From Prolixibacteraceae bacterium (GTDB taxonomy: Bacteria; Bacteroidota; Bacteroidia; Bacteroidales; Prolixibacteraceae): a DNA stretch of 64,000 nucleotides. Position numbers and translations under genes: made by a program. Positions 1 to 8,866 of this stretch are shown in pieces. The stretch lies in assembly GCA_025210775.1 (NCBI GenBank), contig JAOARB010000007.1:148913-212912 (forward strand), given 5' to 3'. Under the pieces are notes generated by a model, which was not told the DNA's origin, made no database searches, and saw only the letters and a program-made list of their open reading frames with translations. How positions within the stretch are numbered: the stretch's first letter is position 1; every line of letters begins with the position of its first letter.

Positions 1-1
1 T

Positions 2-46
2 ATCCGTATGGCGGATGTCTATCCTGACATTTGTAGATACTATTAA
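2..46 (+). CDS. C-terminal end of a gene truncated by the window start
   Basis: An open frame enters from the left edge and stops at a TAA at 44-46, giving a tail that ends ...DVYPDICRYY. The stop lies 11 bp before the chondroitin lyase start, so the two genes are probably co-transcribed. Fourteen residues are too few to name a family. Confidence 0.4.
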   Translation: MRMADVYPDICRYY

Positions 47-57
47 AAAACTAAGAT

Positions 58-3000
58 ATGAAACCAATAAAACTAATTTCACTATGTGTCACGCTTTTTT
101 GCTCTTTGGGTTCGCTGAAGGCATATGAAGGGTTCCCCGTGTCTCGTAGTTACCAATCGTTTGAAAAGAAACAAACGATCTCATTAGATAAATGGAAAGG
201 CAATGTGTCTATTGCTTCTGACCGTTCTAAAGATGGCAATCGTTCATTGAAATGGAATGCTATCTCTGGTGCTACATTAGAGATAAACCCTAATGGTTTA
301 AAAGAGGCATTAAAATCCAAAAATGGAGGAATTCAATGTTGGATATACAACGACAAACTATCGAATGATACACTTCAGTTTAATGTCATTGATAATGATG
401 GAAATAAAGTCTGGTCTTGGGGCTTAAAATTGAATTATAAAGGATGGCAAGCCATGTGGATTCATTTTTACCAACAAGCATTTAAAGGCGTTTCTTATAA
501 TAGAAGTAAAGAGTATAAGATTGTTGCTGTTAACGGAAATGAAAAACGTTCTTTATATTTTGATAATTTCGAACTTGTCCGTCATGTTATTGGTAAACAT
601 ACCGATGATGCTTTTTATGTCTCTCGTCCTATGGTGAATGAGTTTGGTACTTCTCATCCTTGGACTTACACTAAATACTGGGATCGTCAGCAAATCCCCG
701 ATTTAAGTAAGAAACCTTCGGATTATAAAGAAAGATTGGAGAGCATTCAGAAGATAGAGCAACGTTACAGATCGTGGGTTTTACCTGGTCATGACGAGAA
801 GTCACCTAACTATATCATTCGAGAAAAGTCGTTACAGCAGTTTATCTCACAAGGGGTAGATAAGCTTAATAACTACAATATCAAAGTGAAGAATGGTGTA
901 ATAACAGGTACACCTCTCTATTCTATTAGAGGGGAGAATAAGCCTTTTTTTGCTGATCTTTCTATGAGTATATTATTGCCTTTGGCTTTAGATTATCTAT
1001 ATAATGGAAATCAAAAGAGTGGTGAGAACTATATTTTGGCTTTAAATTATATGAACGATCAGGGATGGCGAGCAGGTTCAGCTTTAGGTAGTATTGATCA
1101 CGAGATGTTACGTCATTCTGGCTATTTCCATTCGATCTTTTTAATGAAAGATCTTTTGAAAAAAGAGGGGATATTAGAAAGAGAAATGGCAACTGCAAAG
1201 TGGTACCTGAATTGGAATGAATTATACCACCTTCCTCCTTTTGTTGGATGTACAGCTGATTTTATGAGAACGTTATTTATGTATCGTTTACTGGTTGTCT
1301 TTATGGAAGATGGTCCAGCTAAGGTCAATGACATGCATTACTACCATCAATGGATTGAAAAGTCCATGTCTATAGCACCAGGATTCTCAGATACCTTTAA
1401 GCCAGATCATGTAGGATATCACCACCGAGGTGTTTATATGAATGCTTATGGACCGAATGCTTTTCATATGGCTTCTGTTATAAGTTGGATGCTTGATGGT
1501 AGTGCCTATTCTCTTAGTGATCTGAGTATGGATAACCTTACCCAGTCTGTTGTGGTGGCTTCAAAAATGAACTATCGTTATCATATCCCTATGGGAGTCT
1601 GTGGTCGTTTCCCTCATAATGATGCAAACTATATTAATATTGTTCCTTCTTTAGCGTATCTATTACATACTCAAAAAGGAGCTACGGATGAAGTGAAGAG
1701 CGAGTACCTACGTACTTATCCAGCGTCTCGTAGCGAGCAGTCATTAACATTAATGAATCGTGCCGATTCTAAACTTGAGTATCTTCATACATTGGGAGCT
1801 GTTTCTTTAATGGAAGATGCATATTTGAAAGTAAAGAATTTAGCAAAAGAAGAAAATCATCGTTCTGTTTTTACTTTCAAACCATATGCTGGTCTTGGAT
1901 TGTATCGTGTTAAGGATATCCAATTTAGTGTTAAAGGTTGGAGTGCCTATATATGGGATTTTGAAGGAGGAAAGAAAGGGGAGAACCTATATGGTAGATA
2001 TTTAAGTTATGGTGGTTTACAATCTTATGAACCTACACCAAGTGTTATAGGGTTTGACTTAAGCAAAGGTTTTGATTGGAATCATATTCCAGGAACTACT
2101 TCTAAGGTCCTTCCACTAAAGACATTAAAGTTCGGTAAGCACAACAAGTTTAAACACCGTAATTTTACGGATCAAACTTTTCTATCTGGGTTAGATAATA
2201 ATGACAGAGGATGGGTTGGTATTAAACTTCATGATACTGTTTTTGATCCTTCTTTTTATGCCAATAAGTCCTATTTGTTCTTTCCTAATCGTATCGTATG
2301 TATGGGGGATCAGATCACGTCAAAAGATAAAGACAACAGTTGTGTGACAACGATCTTTCAGAGAATAGATGAGAAGAATCATCGACTTAAATTGAATGGA
2401 AAATATTTTATTTCAAAAGATACTACCATTATTTCGAAAAAAGCGCAAAGAGTGCAATTCGAAGATGGTCTGACTTATTGGGTGGCTCCGAATCAAGAGT
2501 TACATATCCAACATCGTATGGTTACCAATCCTAAAGGTAAAAAGAAGAAGAAAAAGAAGAACAGAGCCATGGGAGTGAAGAGTTATATCGCTTGGTTGTC
2601 TCATGATAAGGCCCCATCTAATGGTCGTTATCATTATGAGATCCAATGGAGTGATAAGAAACTTAAGCCTATGAAGCATATTACAATGAATAAGTCATCC
2701 CATCAAGTTGTTGATGGAAAAACGACTTATTATCATATATGGAATGCGGATTCTTTTAAAGGAGACAAAATGATTGGTAAGGTTTCAGACCCTATCTCAT
2801 TGTCTCTAACGAAAGAAAAACATAGCCTACAGTTGTCGTTAACAGATCCTGATATGCGACGTCCTATGGTGAAAAATATCGGAGAATTATCTCATGAAAA
2901 AGTAATTGCTCCATCTGTGAGTAAGCAGGTTAAGATCTATTTAAAAGGTCGCTATCGTTTATCAGATAACGCAAAAGGATTTAAGATTTTGTCTAAGAAA

Positions 3001-3072
3001 GAGAACGAAACGGTGGTCGCAGTGGATTGTATTGATGGTAGAACATATAAAACAGAGCTTATATATGAATAG
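58..3072 (+). CDS. Chondroitin sulfate ABC-type lyase, polysaccharide lyase family 8
   Basis: This 1004-residue exported enzyme is predicted to cleave chondroitin or dermatan sulfate by beta-elimination. A signal peptide covers about residues 1-22. An N-terminal beta-sandwich region (about 25-180) precedes an alpha/alpha catalytic domain (about 200-560) and a long C-terminal beta region. The catalytic signature of the family is visible as YHHRG...NAYG near residues 454-465 (His/Tyr pair). It is followed by GRFPHND near 518, which corresponds to the GRHPF catalytic-Arg segment of Proteus chondroitinase ABC. A lysine-rich loop (GKKKKKKK) sits near residue 825. The length matches the family. The sulfatase gene overlaps its stop codon, which supports a glycosaminoglycan role. 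I cannot tell from sequence whether the enzyme is endo- or exolytic. Confidence 0.88.
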   Translation: MKPIKLISLCVTLFCSLGSLKAYEGFPVSRSYQSFEKKQTISLDKWKGNVSIASDRSKDGNRSLKWNAISGATLEINPNGLKEALKSKNGGIQCWIYNDKLSNDTLQFNVIDNDGNKVWSWGLKLNYKGWQAMWIHFYQQAFKGVSYNRSKEYKIVAVNGNEKRSLYFDNFELVRHVIGKHTDDAFYVSRPMVNEFGTSHPWTYTKYWDRQQIPDLSKKPSDYKERLESIQKIEQRYRSWVLPGHDEKSPNYIIREKSLQQFISQGVDKLNNYNIKVKNGVITGTPLYSIRGENKPFFADLSMSILLPLALDYLYNGNQKSGENYILALNYMNDQGWRAGSALGSIDHEMLRHSGYFHSIFLMKDLLKKEGILEREMATAKWYLNWNELYHLPPFVGCTADFMRTLFMYRLLVVFMEDGPAKVNDMHYYHQWIEKSMSIAPGFSDTFKPDHVGYHHRGVYMNAYGPNAFHMASVISWMLDGSAYSLSDLSMDNLTQSVVVASKMNYRYHIPMGVCGRFPHNDANYINIVPSLAYLLHTQKGATDEVKSEYLRTYPASRSEQSLTLMNRADSKLEYLHTLGAVSLMEDAYLKVKNLAKEENHRSVFTFKPYAGLGLYRVKDIQFSVKGWSAYIWDFEGGKKGENLYGRYLSYGGLQSYEPTPSVIGFDLSKGFDWNHIPGTTSKVLPLKTLKFGKHNKFKHRNFTDQTFLSGLDNNDRGWVGIKLHDTVFDPSFYANKSYLFFPNRIVCMGDQITSKDKDNSCVTTIFQRIDEKNHRLKLNGKYFISKDTTIISKKAQRVQFEDGLTYWVAPNQELHIQHRMVTNPKGKKKKKKKNRAMGVKSYIAWLSHDKAPSNGRYHYEIQWSDKKLKPMKHITMNKSSHQVVDGKTTYYHIWNADSFKGDKMIGKVSDPISLSLTKEKHSLQLSLTDPDMRRPMVKNIGELSHEKVIAPSVSKQVKIYLKGRYRLSDNAKGFKILSKKENETVVAVDCIDGRTYKTELIYE

Positions 3073-4489
3073 AAGGAATTTTCTAAAGAGTGCAGGGGTG
3101 TTAACATCTGTTTCGGCAGTAGCACACTCTGCTTCTGCAGGATGTCTGTTTGGGAGAAGGAAGAAAAAACATGAGCGTCCTAATATTTTGATTATTATGA
3201 CCGACCAACAGACTGCGGATGCATTAAGTTGTGTTGATAATAAGAATTTTAATACGCCTGCGATGGATCGTATCGTAAATGCAGGTAAGTTGATAAAAAG
3301 ATCTTATTGTACCACTCCTTTGTGTATCCCTTCTCGTAGCAGTATGTTTACAGGACTTTATCCTCATGAGATTAATGTGCCAATCAATGATCCACATGCC
3401 CAGTGGGATAAAGAGAAGATACCTTACCTAGGTCGTTTGATGAAGTCTGGTAATTATGACACAGGATATGTCGGTAAGTGGCACCTTACTACCGATCCTA
3501 AGGAGATTGCATTGCATGGTTTCGATTATATTAAACTAGCTAGGAATAACGATTTAGATCCAGATGTCCCCCAAGCTTCTATTGATTTTCTTAAACAGGA
3601 GAGAGAGAATCCTTTCCTATTGGTCTCATCTTTTGTTAACCCTCACGATATTTGTCAATGGGCTAGGGGCGATGCAATGAGAAATGATGATATTCCAGAG
3701 GCTCCTTCAGCTGAGTTGTGTCCAGATTTACCTGCTAATTTCGAAATCCCTGATTTGGAGCCTGAGATGATAAGAAAGCAACAGTTGATGTCTTCTCGTA
3801 CCTATCCTACGGTTAAGTGGGAGGATGATCGTTGGAGACAATATCGTTGGGCTTACGCTAAATTAGTGGAGAAAGTCGACCAACATATCCAAAAGATTGT
3901 TGATTCTTTAGATGATCTGAAACTATGGAATAACACGGTTATTATTTTTACTAGTGATCATGGTGATGGGAATGGATCGCATAAATGGAATCAAAAGCAA
4001 GTGTTGTACGATGAGGTGGCTCGTGTCCCATTTTCTGTTACATGGAAAGGCCATATCGCTCCTGGAGTACTTTCTTCGCCAGTGGTGTCTACAGGAATTG
4101 ATCTTATCCCTACCATTCTTGATTATGCACAGATTGAACAACCTAGTTACATGAAAGGAAGTTCTGTTCGTCCTTTAGTGGAAGATAAAAGTTCTTCTAT
4201 TAGAGATTATACCGTAGTGGAAACCGATTTCTGTAATATGACCAAACGTTTTAATGTACGAGGTAGAGCAGTAATTAGTGGCGACTATAAGTTTATCTTC
4301 TATGACGTAGGCAATATTCGTCTACAGTTGTTTGATATGGTGAAAGATCCAGGTGAAACAAAGAATTTAGCTTACGACCCAGCTTATCAGAAAGTGGTAA
4401 AGAAATATGTCGGATACCTTAAGCAGTGGAAAGAACAGACTAATGATGATTTCGATTTTACTCTGATTAAAGAGGAAGATATTGATTAA
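3065..4489 (+). CDS. Sulfatase (type I, formylglycine-dependent), probably acting on chondroitin or dermatan sulfate
   Basis: The protein has 474 residues from the ATG at 3065. An in-frame upstream ATG at 3032 would add 11 residues inside the lyase gene. The 3065 start is preferred because it puts the arginine-rich, Tat-like export signal (MNRRNFLKSAG...) at the N-terminus, and it overlaps the lyase stop by 8 bp. A possible lipobox (SAGC) follows. The formylglycine motif CxPSR is present as LCIPSRS with Cys at residue 87. Metal-binding segments ILIIMTDQQ near the N-terminus and FTSDHGDGNGSHKWN in the second half are typical of alkaline-phosphatase-fold sulfatases. Translational coupling to the PL8 lyase suggests it desulfates the same polymer or its disaccharides. 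The sulfate position attacked cannot be read from sequence. Confidence 0.88.
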   Translation: MNRRNFLKSAGVLTSVSAVAHSASAGCLFGRRKKKHERPNILIIMTDQQTADALSCVDNKNFNTPAMDRIVNAGKLIKRSYCTTPLCIPSRSSMFTGLYPHEINVPINDPHAQWDKEKIPYLGRLMKSGNYDTGYVGKWHLTTDPKEIALHGFDYIKLARNNDLDPDVPQASIDFLKQERENPFLLVSSFVNPHDICQWARGDAMRNDDIPEAPSAELCPDLPANFEIPDLEPEMIRKQQLMSSRTYPTVKWEDDRWRQYRWAYAKLVEKVDQHIQKIVDSLDDLKLWNNTVIIFTSDHGDGNGSHKWNQKQVLYDEVARVPFSVTWKGHIAPGVLSSPVVSTGIDLIPTILDYAQIEQPSYMKGSSVRPLVEDKSSSIRDYTVVETDFCNMTKRFNVRGRAVISGDYKFIFYDVGNIRLQLFDMVKDPGETKNLAYDPAYQKVVKKYVGYLKQWKEQTNDDFDFTLIKEEDID

Positions 4490-4543
4490 ACGTATCAATA
4501 GTTAATGAGCTTTTTAACTCTTGATGATATTGTTGATTGAAAA

Positions 4544-4572
4544 AAAGACCAAGAGTCGTTCTTGGTCTTTTC
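4544..4572. terminator. Bidirectional intrinsic terminator between the sulfatase and serB
   Basis: An 11-bp perfect stem (AAAGACCAAGA / TCTTGGTCTTT) encloses a 5-nt loop. A-rich sequence lies on the left and T-rich sequence on the right, so it can serve both convergent genes. Confidence 0.85.
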
Positions 4573-4586
4573 TTATTTAAAAGGTC

Positions 4587-5816
4587 CTAATCGATAAAGG
4601 CATCATTAAATCCTAGTAGATATAATATTCCATCAAGTCCTATTGTATCGATAGCTTGAGATGCATTCTTTCTAACTTTAGGCTTCGCATGATAGGCAAT
4701 CCCAAGTCCTGCTAGGTTTAGCATCGGAAGGTCATTGGCTCCGTCTCCAACAGCAATCACTTGATTCAGATCTAAATTCTCAAATTGAGCAATTAATCTC
4801 ATCAGTTCTGCTTTCTTATTCCCGTTTACAATACTACCTATATAGTTGCCTGTTAATGCTCCATCTTTTATCTCTAGTTCGTTAGCATAGACATAATCTA
4901 CCCCTAGCTTCTCTTTTAGATAGTTCCCAAAATAGGTGAATCCACCAGAAAGAATGGCTGTCTTAAAACCAAAACGTTGAAGTGCCTTAAATAGACGTTC
5001 TGCTCCTTCTGTAATGGGTAGGTTCTTAGCAATATCTTCTAACTCAGCTTCTGGTAGCCCCTTTAATAGTGCCATGCGTTGCTTAAAGCTCTCGTTAAAG
5101 TCGATCTCACCTCTCATGGCACTCTCTGTGATGGCTTTTACTTGCTCGCCGACACCAGCTCTTTCTGCTAATTCATCAATCACCTCTGTTTGGATAAGTG
5201 TCGAGTCCATATCAAAACAAACCAATCTTCGATTACGACGATATAGGTTATCTTCTTGGAATGAGATATCAATACCTAGACTGCTGGCCATCTCCAAAAA
5301 GCTAAGATTCATATTCTCTCTATTGGGAGGAGTACCACGAACACTTAATGTTACACATGACTTTGCATTGGTGGTTTGTGTTCCCACTTCTTCTAAGGGT
5401 ATACGTCCTGTTAGTCGGTTGATGGATTCTATGTTTAAGCCTTGATCTGTGATTACATCCGTAACTTTAGATATCTGTTCTGCAGTAATCATTCGACCAA
5501 GCAAAGTGATAATATATCTATCTTTCCCTTGAAGAGAGACCCAATTTTGATAGTCTTTCGCTGGTACAGGAGTAAATTTTGCTTGAATATCTAATTCGTA
5601 TGCTTTAAAAAGTAGATCCTTTAAAATAGGACCAGACTCTTTCCCTTTTGGCGATTCAAAAAGAATACCTAAAGAGAGGGTATTGTGGATTACTGCTTGA
5701 CCAATATCCAAAATGGTTGCATTATATCTTCCTAAAATATGTGTCAAAGAAGAGGTTAAACCTGGTTTGTCCTCACCTGATATATTTAGTAGTATTATTT
5801 CTCGTTCGTTTTTCAT
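4587..5816 (-). CDS. serB: Phosphoserine phosphatase with N-terminal ACT domains
   Basis: SerB hydrolyses O-phosphoserine to serine in the last step of serine synthesis and is cytoplasmic. The 409-residue protein has about 190 N-terminal residues that form two ACT-like modules. A HAD phosphatase domain follows, with the nucleophile motif DMDST near residue 201, the motif II serine in ILSGGF, and the metal-binding GDGANDLPML near the end. The length fits the long, ACT-containing Bacteroidota form. The gene stands alone and converges on the sulfatase through a shared terminator. Confidence 0.95.
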   Translation of the reverse strand: MKNEREIILLNISGEDKPGLTSSLTHILGRYNATILDIGQAVIHNTLSLGILFESPKGKESGPILKDLLFKAYELDIQAKFTPVPAKDYQNWVSLQGKDRYIITLLGRMITAEQISKVTDVITDQGLNIESINRLTGRIPLEEVGTQTTNAKSCVTLSVRGTPPNRENMNLSFLEMASSLGIDISFQEDNLYRRNRRLVCFDMDSTLIQTEVIDELAERAGVGEQVKAITESAMRGEIDFNESFKQRMALLKGLPEAELEDIAKNLPITEGAERLFKALQRFGFKTAILSGGFTYFGNYLKEKLGVDYVYANELEIKDGALTGNYIGSIVNGNKKAELMRLIAQFENLDLNQVIAVGDGANDLPMLNLAGLGIAYHAKPKVRKNASQAIDTIGLDGILYLLGFNDAFID

Positions 5817-6163
5817 AGAATATATACAACTTTGTTTTTTTTGCTTTTAAAATCTTAAAATTATGGATTCTTTGGTTATATCCTTAATAATGATTGATAA
5901 AAATCATAGATCTTCATATTCATATAATGTTTTCTATTACCAATAAATCGCTTAGGAGTATATAACTATATACTTGAATGGCTATTGCATTCTGATAGAT
6001 GTAATATTTTTTGTAAAATGTTTGGTTTTGTAACTTGCTCATAATAAGTGTAAAATAGAATTAAAATAGAAGAGGCCTGATATTCTGTAACAATTTTGTA
6101 ACATCTGTGTTGTAATTATGCAGTGTAAATGAAAACATCACATAAAAAATTAAGAGAATAACC
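5817..6163. other. Intergenic region between divergent serB and the porin gene
   Basis: This AT-rich stretch of 347 bp must hold the promoters of both divergent genes. Several TTG and TTTTG runs occur near 6000-6100, but no box pair with proper spacing could be chosen. I see no gene. Confidence 0.5.
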
Positions 6164-7165
6164 ATGAAACAGATCGGAGCAATATTGCTTTTTTTAGCAT
6201 TTACTTTTTCCGTAAGTGCCAAACCTTCTGAAAAAGATTCTAATTTTGAAAGAAAAGGAAAACCTATTGTACGTATCTTCTCTGATTGGCATACAGGTTT
6301 TGGAGATGTAAGTTCTGAAAGTGGTTTTGAAATACAAAGAGCCCTTCTTGGTTATTCTTATCAGTTTGCTCCAGAATGGTCTGGTCAGGTTGTTTTTGAT
6401 ACTGGTAACCCAAAGAATGGTTCATTTGAGGAAACAGCCTATCTGCGTAAAGCTTTTATTACATACAAAAAAGGTGATTTCTTGGCTAGCTTGGGTATTA
6501 TTGGCTTAAAGCAATTTAAAGTACAAGAAAACAATTGGGGCTATCGTTATATATACAAATCGGCTATGGATGAGTATAAGTTTAATAATAGCGTGGACGC
6601 AGGACTCTATATTGCATATAATTTTACTGAGACATTGTCGGGTGATTTAACTATCTCTAATGGAGAAGGAGCTAAAAAATCACAAGATGAAAATGGAGAT
6701 TATCGTTATGGTCTTGGTCTTACTTTTGTTCCTAAAGAAAACTTTACCTTGCGTACTTATTACGACTACTATGTGGCTCCTGAAGATAATGAAGATCGTT
6801 CATTCGAAGACCAAAGCAGTATCGCCTTTTTTGCTGGCTATAAAAACAAGAAATGGTCGTTAGGAATGGAATACGATTATGGACAGAATTTTAAATTTGA
6901 AGACGACAATAGCAAACATATCTACTCTATCTACTCTACTGTTGTGCTCAAGAAACAATGGAAAGTGTTTGCGAGATACGATTGTTTAAGAAATAACTCC
7001 GATGCCTACAAGGAGAATAATGAAGATGTATTTTTAACTGGTTTTGAGTATATACCTTGCAAAGGAATCAAGGTAGCTCCTAACTATCGTTGGGTACATC
7101 ATGAGAATGCACAAAGCTTTAAAAATGAAAACTATTTTTATCTTAATCTTGAGTTAAAGCTTTAG
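6164..7165 (+). CDS. Outer-membrane beta-barrel porin, OprP/OprO-like
   Basis: This 333-residue protein has a clear signal peptide ending near SVSA (about residue 19). The rest is made of alternating amphipathic strands rich in Tyr, Phe and Asn with short turns, and it ends in LNLELKL, as expected for a barrel closing strand. The pattern of an N-terminal RIFSDWHTGFG segment followed by repeated strand hairpins resembles the phosphate-selective porin family in Bacteroidota. The solute is not readable from sequence. The gene is monocistronic, with a strong terminator directly after it. Confidence 0.7.
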   Translation: MKQIGAILLFLAFTFSVSAKPSEKDSNFERKGKPIVRIFSDWHTGFGDVSSESGFEIQRALLGYSYQFAPEWSGQVVFDTGNPKNGSFEETAYLRKAFITYKKGDFLASLGIIGLKQFKVQENNWGYRYIYKSAMDEYKFNNSVDAGLYIAYNFTETLSGDLTISNGEGAKKSQDENGDYRYGLGLTFVPKENFTLRTYYDYYVAPEDNEDRSFEDQSSIAFFAGYKNKKWSLGMEYDYGQNFKFEDDNSKHIYSIYSTVVLKKQWKVFARYDCLRNNSDAYKENNEDVFLTGFEYIPCKGIKVAPNYRWVHHENAQSFKNENYFYLNLELKL

Positions 7166-7196
7166 TGCATGTATTAAACCAAAATACCAAATTGCC

Positions 7197-7238
7197 AAAG
7201 AGGGTGTCTGCTAGTGAGACATCCTCTTTTTTTGTCTT
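7197..7238 (+). terminator. Intrinsic terminator after the porin gene
   Basis: The stem AAAGAGGgTGTCT / AGACAtCCTCTTT with loop GCTAGTG is followed by a T tract. It lies about 30 bp after the stop codon. Confidence 0.85.
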
Positions 7239-7470
7239 TAAAGACGATGAAGAATGAGTGATTCAGAAATACAAAATTAGATCTCTTAAGCGCTTAATTT
7301 CTTCTATACGATCTCTCTTTTTATAAGACTTTTTTATGTCTTATGTTCAGTCATCTTGCATTGACCGCTTTTTACAAATATCATATATGGGGTTAATGCT
7401 ACTCCTAATTGTATTTGCCTTGTTTCAAATATATTTCTATGCCACTTTTATCTTACTTCAGCATCACTAT

Positions 7471-7575
7471 AACTTCATATCAAGTTCATTTGAAAGTCTA
7501 TTTAATATAAGGTATAAGTGAACATGATATGAAGTTAATATGAATTTGATATGAACTTGATATAGAATTGTAACA
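7471..7575. repeat. Dispersed hairpin/iteron element, copy 1
   Basis: The left arm AACTTCATATCAAGTTCAT is inversely related to a right block of degenerate 12-bp direct repeats (variants of GATATGAAGTT) at about 7524-7571. Between the arms lies a conserved core including GTATAAGTGAACATGATAT. The same arrangement recurs at 37629-37737. The pairing could form a long imperfect hairpin. No protein is associated with it. Confidence 0.7.
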
Positions 7576-7883
7576 AATTTAAGTAATATCTGGGTATTGT
7601 TATGTGAGTACTTTACACCCTTTAGATGAACATATTTCCACTTTTTTAGGTGAGAATATCTCAAAAAAATCTCCTAAAATTGAAGTAAAAAAGGGGGAAG
7701 GTTCCTTGAAAATGTTAATGTCTTTATCTTGAAATCTGTCAAGGTGTTGGTGGTTAATTATTAATATGTTTGGTGTTATAGATGGATTGTGTTATAGATG
7801 GGTTGTGTATTTCCGTTTATTTGACCATCAAAGGTTCGACTTAGGAGAATTATTCGTCAAATAATAGGAAGTGGAGGGTATAA

Positions 7884-7919
7884 AAATGGGTAACACCACA
7901 AACGTTGTGTCACCCATTT
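7884..7919 (-). terminator. Possible terminator for the minus-strand exported pair
   Basis: Arms AAATGGGT..ACAC and GTGT..ACCCATTT form a stem with one internal mismatch. On the minus strand it is followed by TTTTA. It lies about 265 bp beyond the stop at 8185, so it would imply a long 3' untranslated region. Confidence 0.45.
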
Positions 7920-8184
7920 AAAAGTTTGGTCATTCGAATTGTTCTAATTCCTATTATATCGGAGTATTATTTTAGTTTTCACAATACCCTTTTCTTTCAT
8001 AACGCCTATCATCGTTTGGAAATTTGTTAGGCATCTATCGTCGATAAATACTCCAGAAATAACCATATAGAGAAGTTTGTCTCTTGATTGATGAAAGGTT
8101 CGATTGCACGTAGATTTATGATGATCTTTTTCTGGATCTTTCCTTTTACAAGTTAGACCAATGGTTTGTTGAAAAGAAAAAGAT

Positions 8185-8844
8185 CTAATCTTCTGTTAGA
8201 TTGATGAAAATTTCCTTCTTAGGATGACCTTCCATTTCAATTACAATCTTTACCTTTTTGACCATTTCTCTGTATCTAAATCTACTTAAAAGGATACCGC
8301 TTGCATACCTGCCTTCAATTAGAGATGTTTTTCCTAAATATCTTGTAGACATGTGTGTCTTGTTTATGACATTTCGTCTTTCGGGTATCTTTTTAGGAAC
8401 AAGAACGACTTTTTGTTCGGTTGTTTTGGTCGAATCGTTAACCTCTTTTTCTACTGTTTTGACATAGTAGGTATAATCCATAGAGAAATCGTCGTTTGAC
8501 ATATGGTGATGATTCTCGGGAGTATATTTAAATCGATAGAATTCTTTACTTGACATTAATTTTAAATCCTCCCAATGTTTGCTTGTGCTGTCCTTTACCG
8601 AAATGGTAATCTTATTGGGTTGGATTAAAAGATCTTCTTTCGTTAGATTAAAGATGTTAAAATGAAAGGCAAGATGGTCTCGAACGTAACGATTTATCTT
8701 TTCTGCATAACAAACGACCTCTAATTCACTGTCTTGAAAAACAACATATTTTGAATCTTTATACCAAAAAGAATGTTGTGTACTATTTTGTGCAACAACC
8801 GATAGCGTTGTGAAAAATGTGATAAATAATAAGAATCGTTTCAT
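8185..8844 (-). CDS. Exported protein of unknown function, related to the upstream neighbour
   Basis: I do not recognise the family. The likely start is the ATG at 8844, which puts the signal peptide MKRFLLFITFFTTLSVVAQ at the N-terminus and gives 219 residues. An in-frame start at 8925 would add 27 residues and overlap the upstream gene. The body is charged and beta-rich. The C-terminal part reads GILLSRFRYREMVKKVKI, and a similar GILLSEYKRKFKALVL stretch occurs at the equivalent place in the neighbour (8867-9559), so the two look like diverged duplicates. The gap between them is 22 bp, which suggests one transcript. A periplasmic or surface location is inferred. Confidence 0.7.
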   Translation of the reverse strand: MKRFLLFITFFTTLSVVAQNSTQHSFWYKDSKYVVFQDSELEVVCYAEKINRYVRDHLAFHFNIFNLTKEDLLIQPNKITISVKDSTSKHWEDLKLMSSKEFYRFKYTPENHHHMSNDDFSMDYTYYVKTVEKEVNDSTKTTEQKVVLVPKKIPERRNVINKTHMSTRYLGKTSLIEGRYASGILLSRFRYREMVKKVKIVIEMEGHPKKEIFINLTED

Positions 8845-8866
8845 AATAAGAAAGAAATTGGTGGCT

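Larger units (their letters stand above)
7239..8184. other. Long intergenic region with no supported gene
   Basis: About 950 bp lie between the porin terminator and the exported-protein pair. The region holds the hairpin/iteron element at 7471-7575, a purine run near 7685-7700 and a minus-strand terminator-like hairpin at 7884-7919. The short open frame at 7336-7521 overlaps the repeat element and has no convincing ribosome binding site. Confidence 0.6.

Noticed and set aside
5014..5445. 143-codon plus-strand frame inside serB
   Set aside because: It lies opposite a clear SerB coding region with all HAD motifs.
7336..7521. 61-codon hydrophobic frame on the plus strand
   Set aside because: It overlaps the hairpin/iteron element, has no ribosome binding site and its composition follows AT-rich non-coding DNA.
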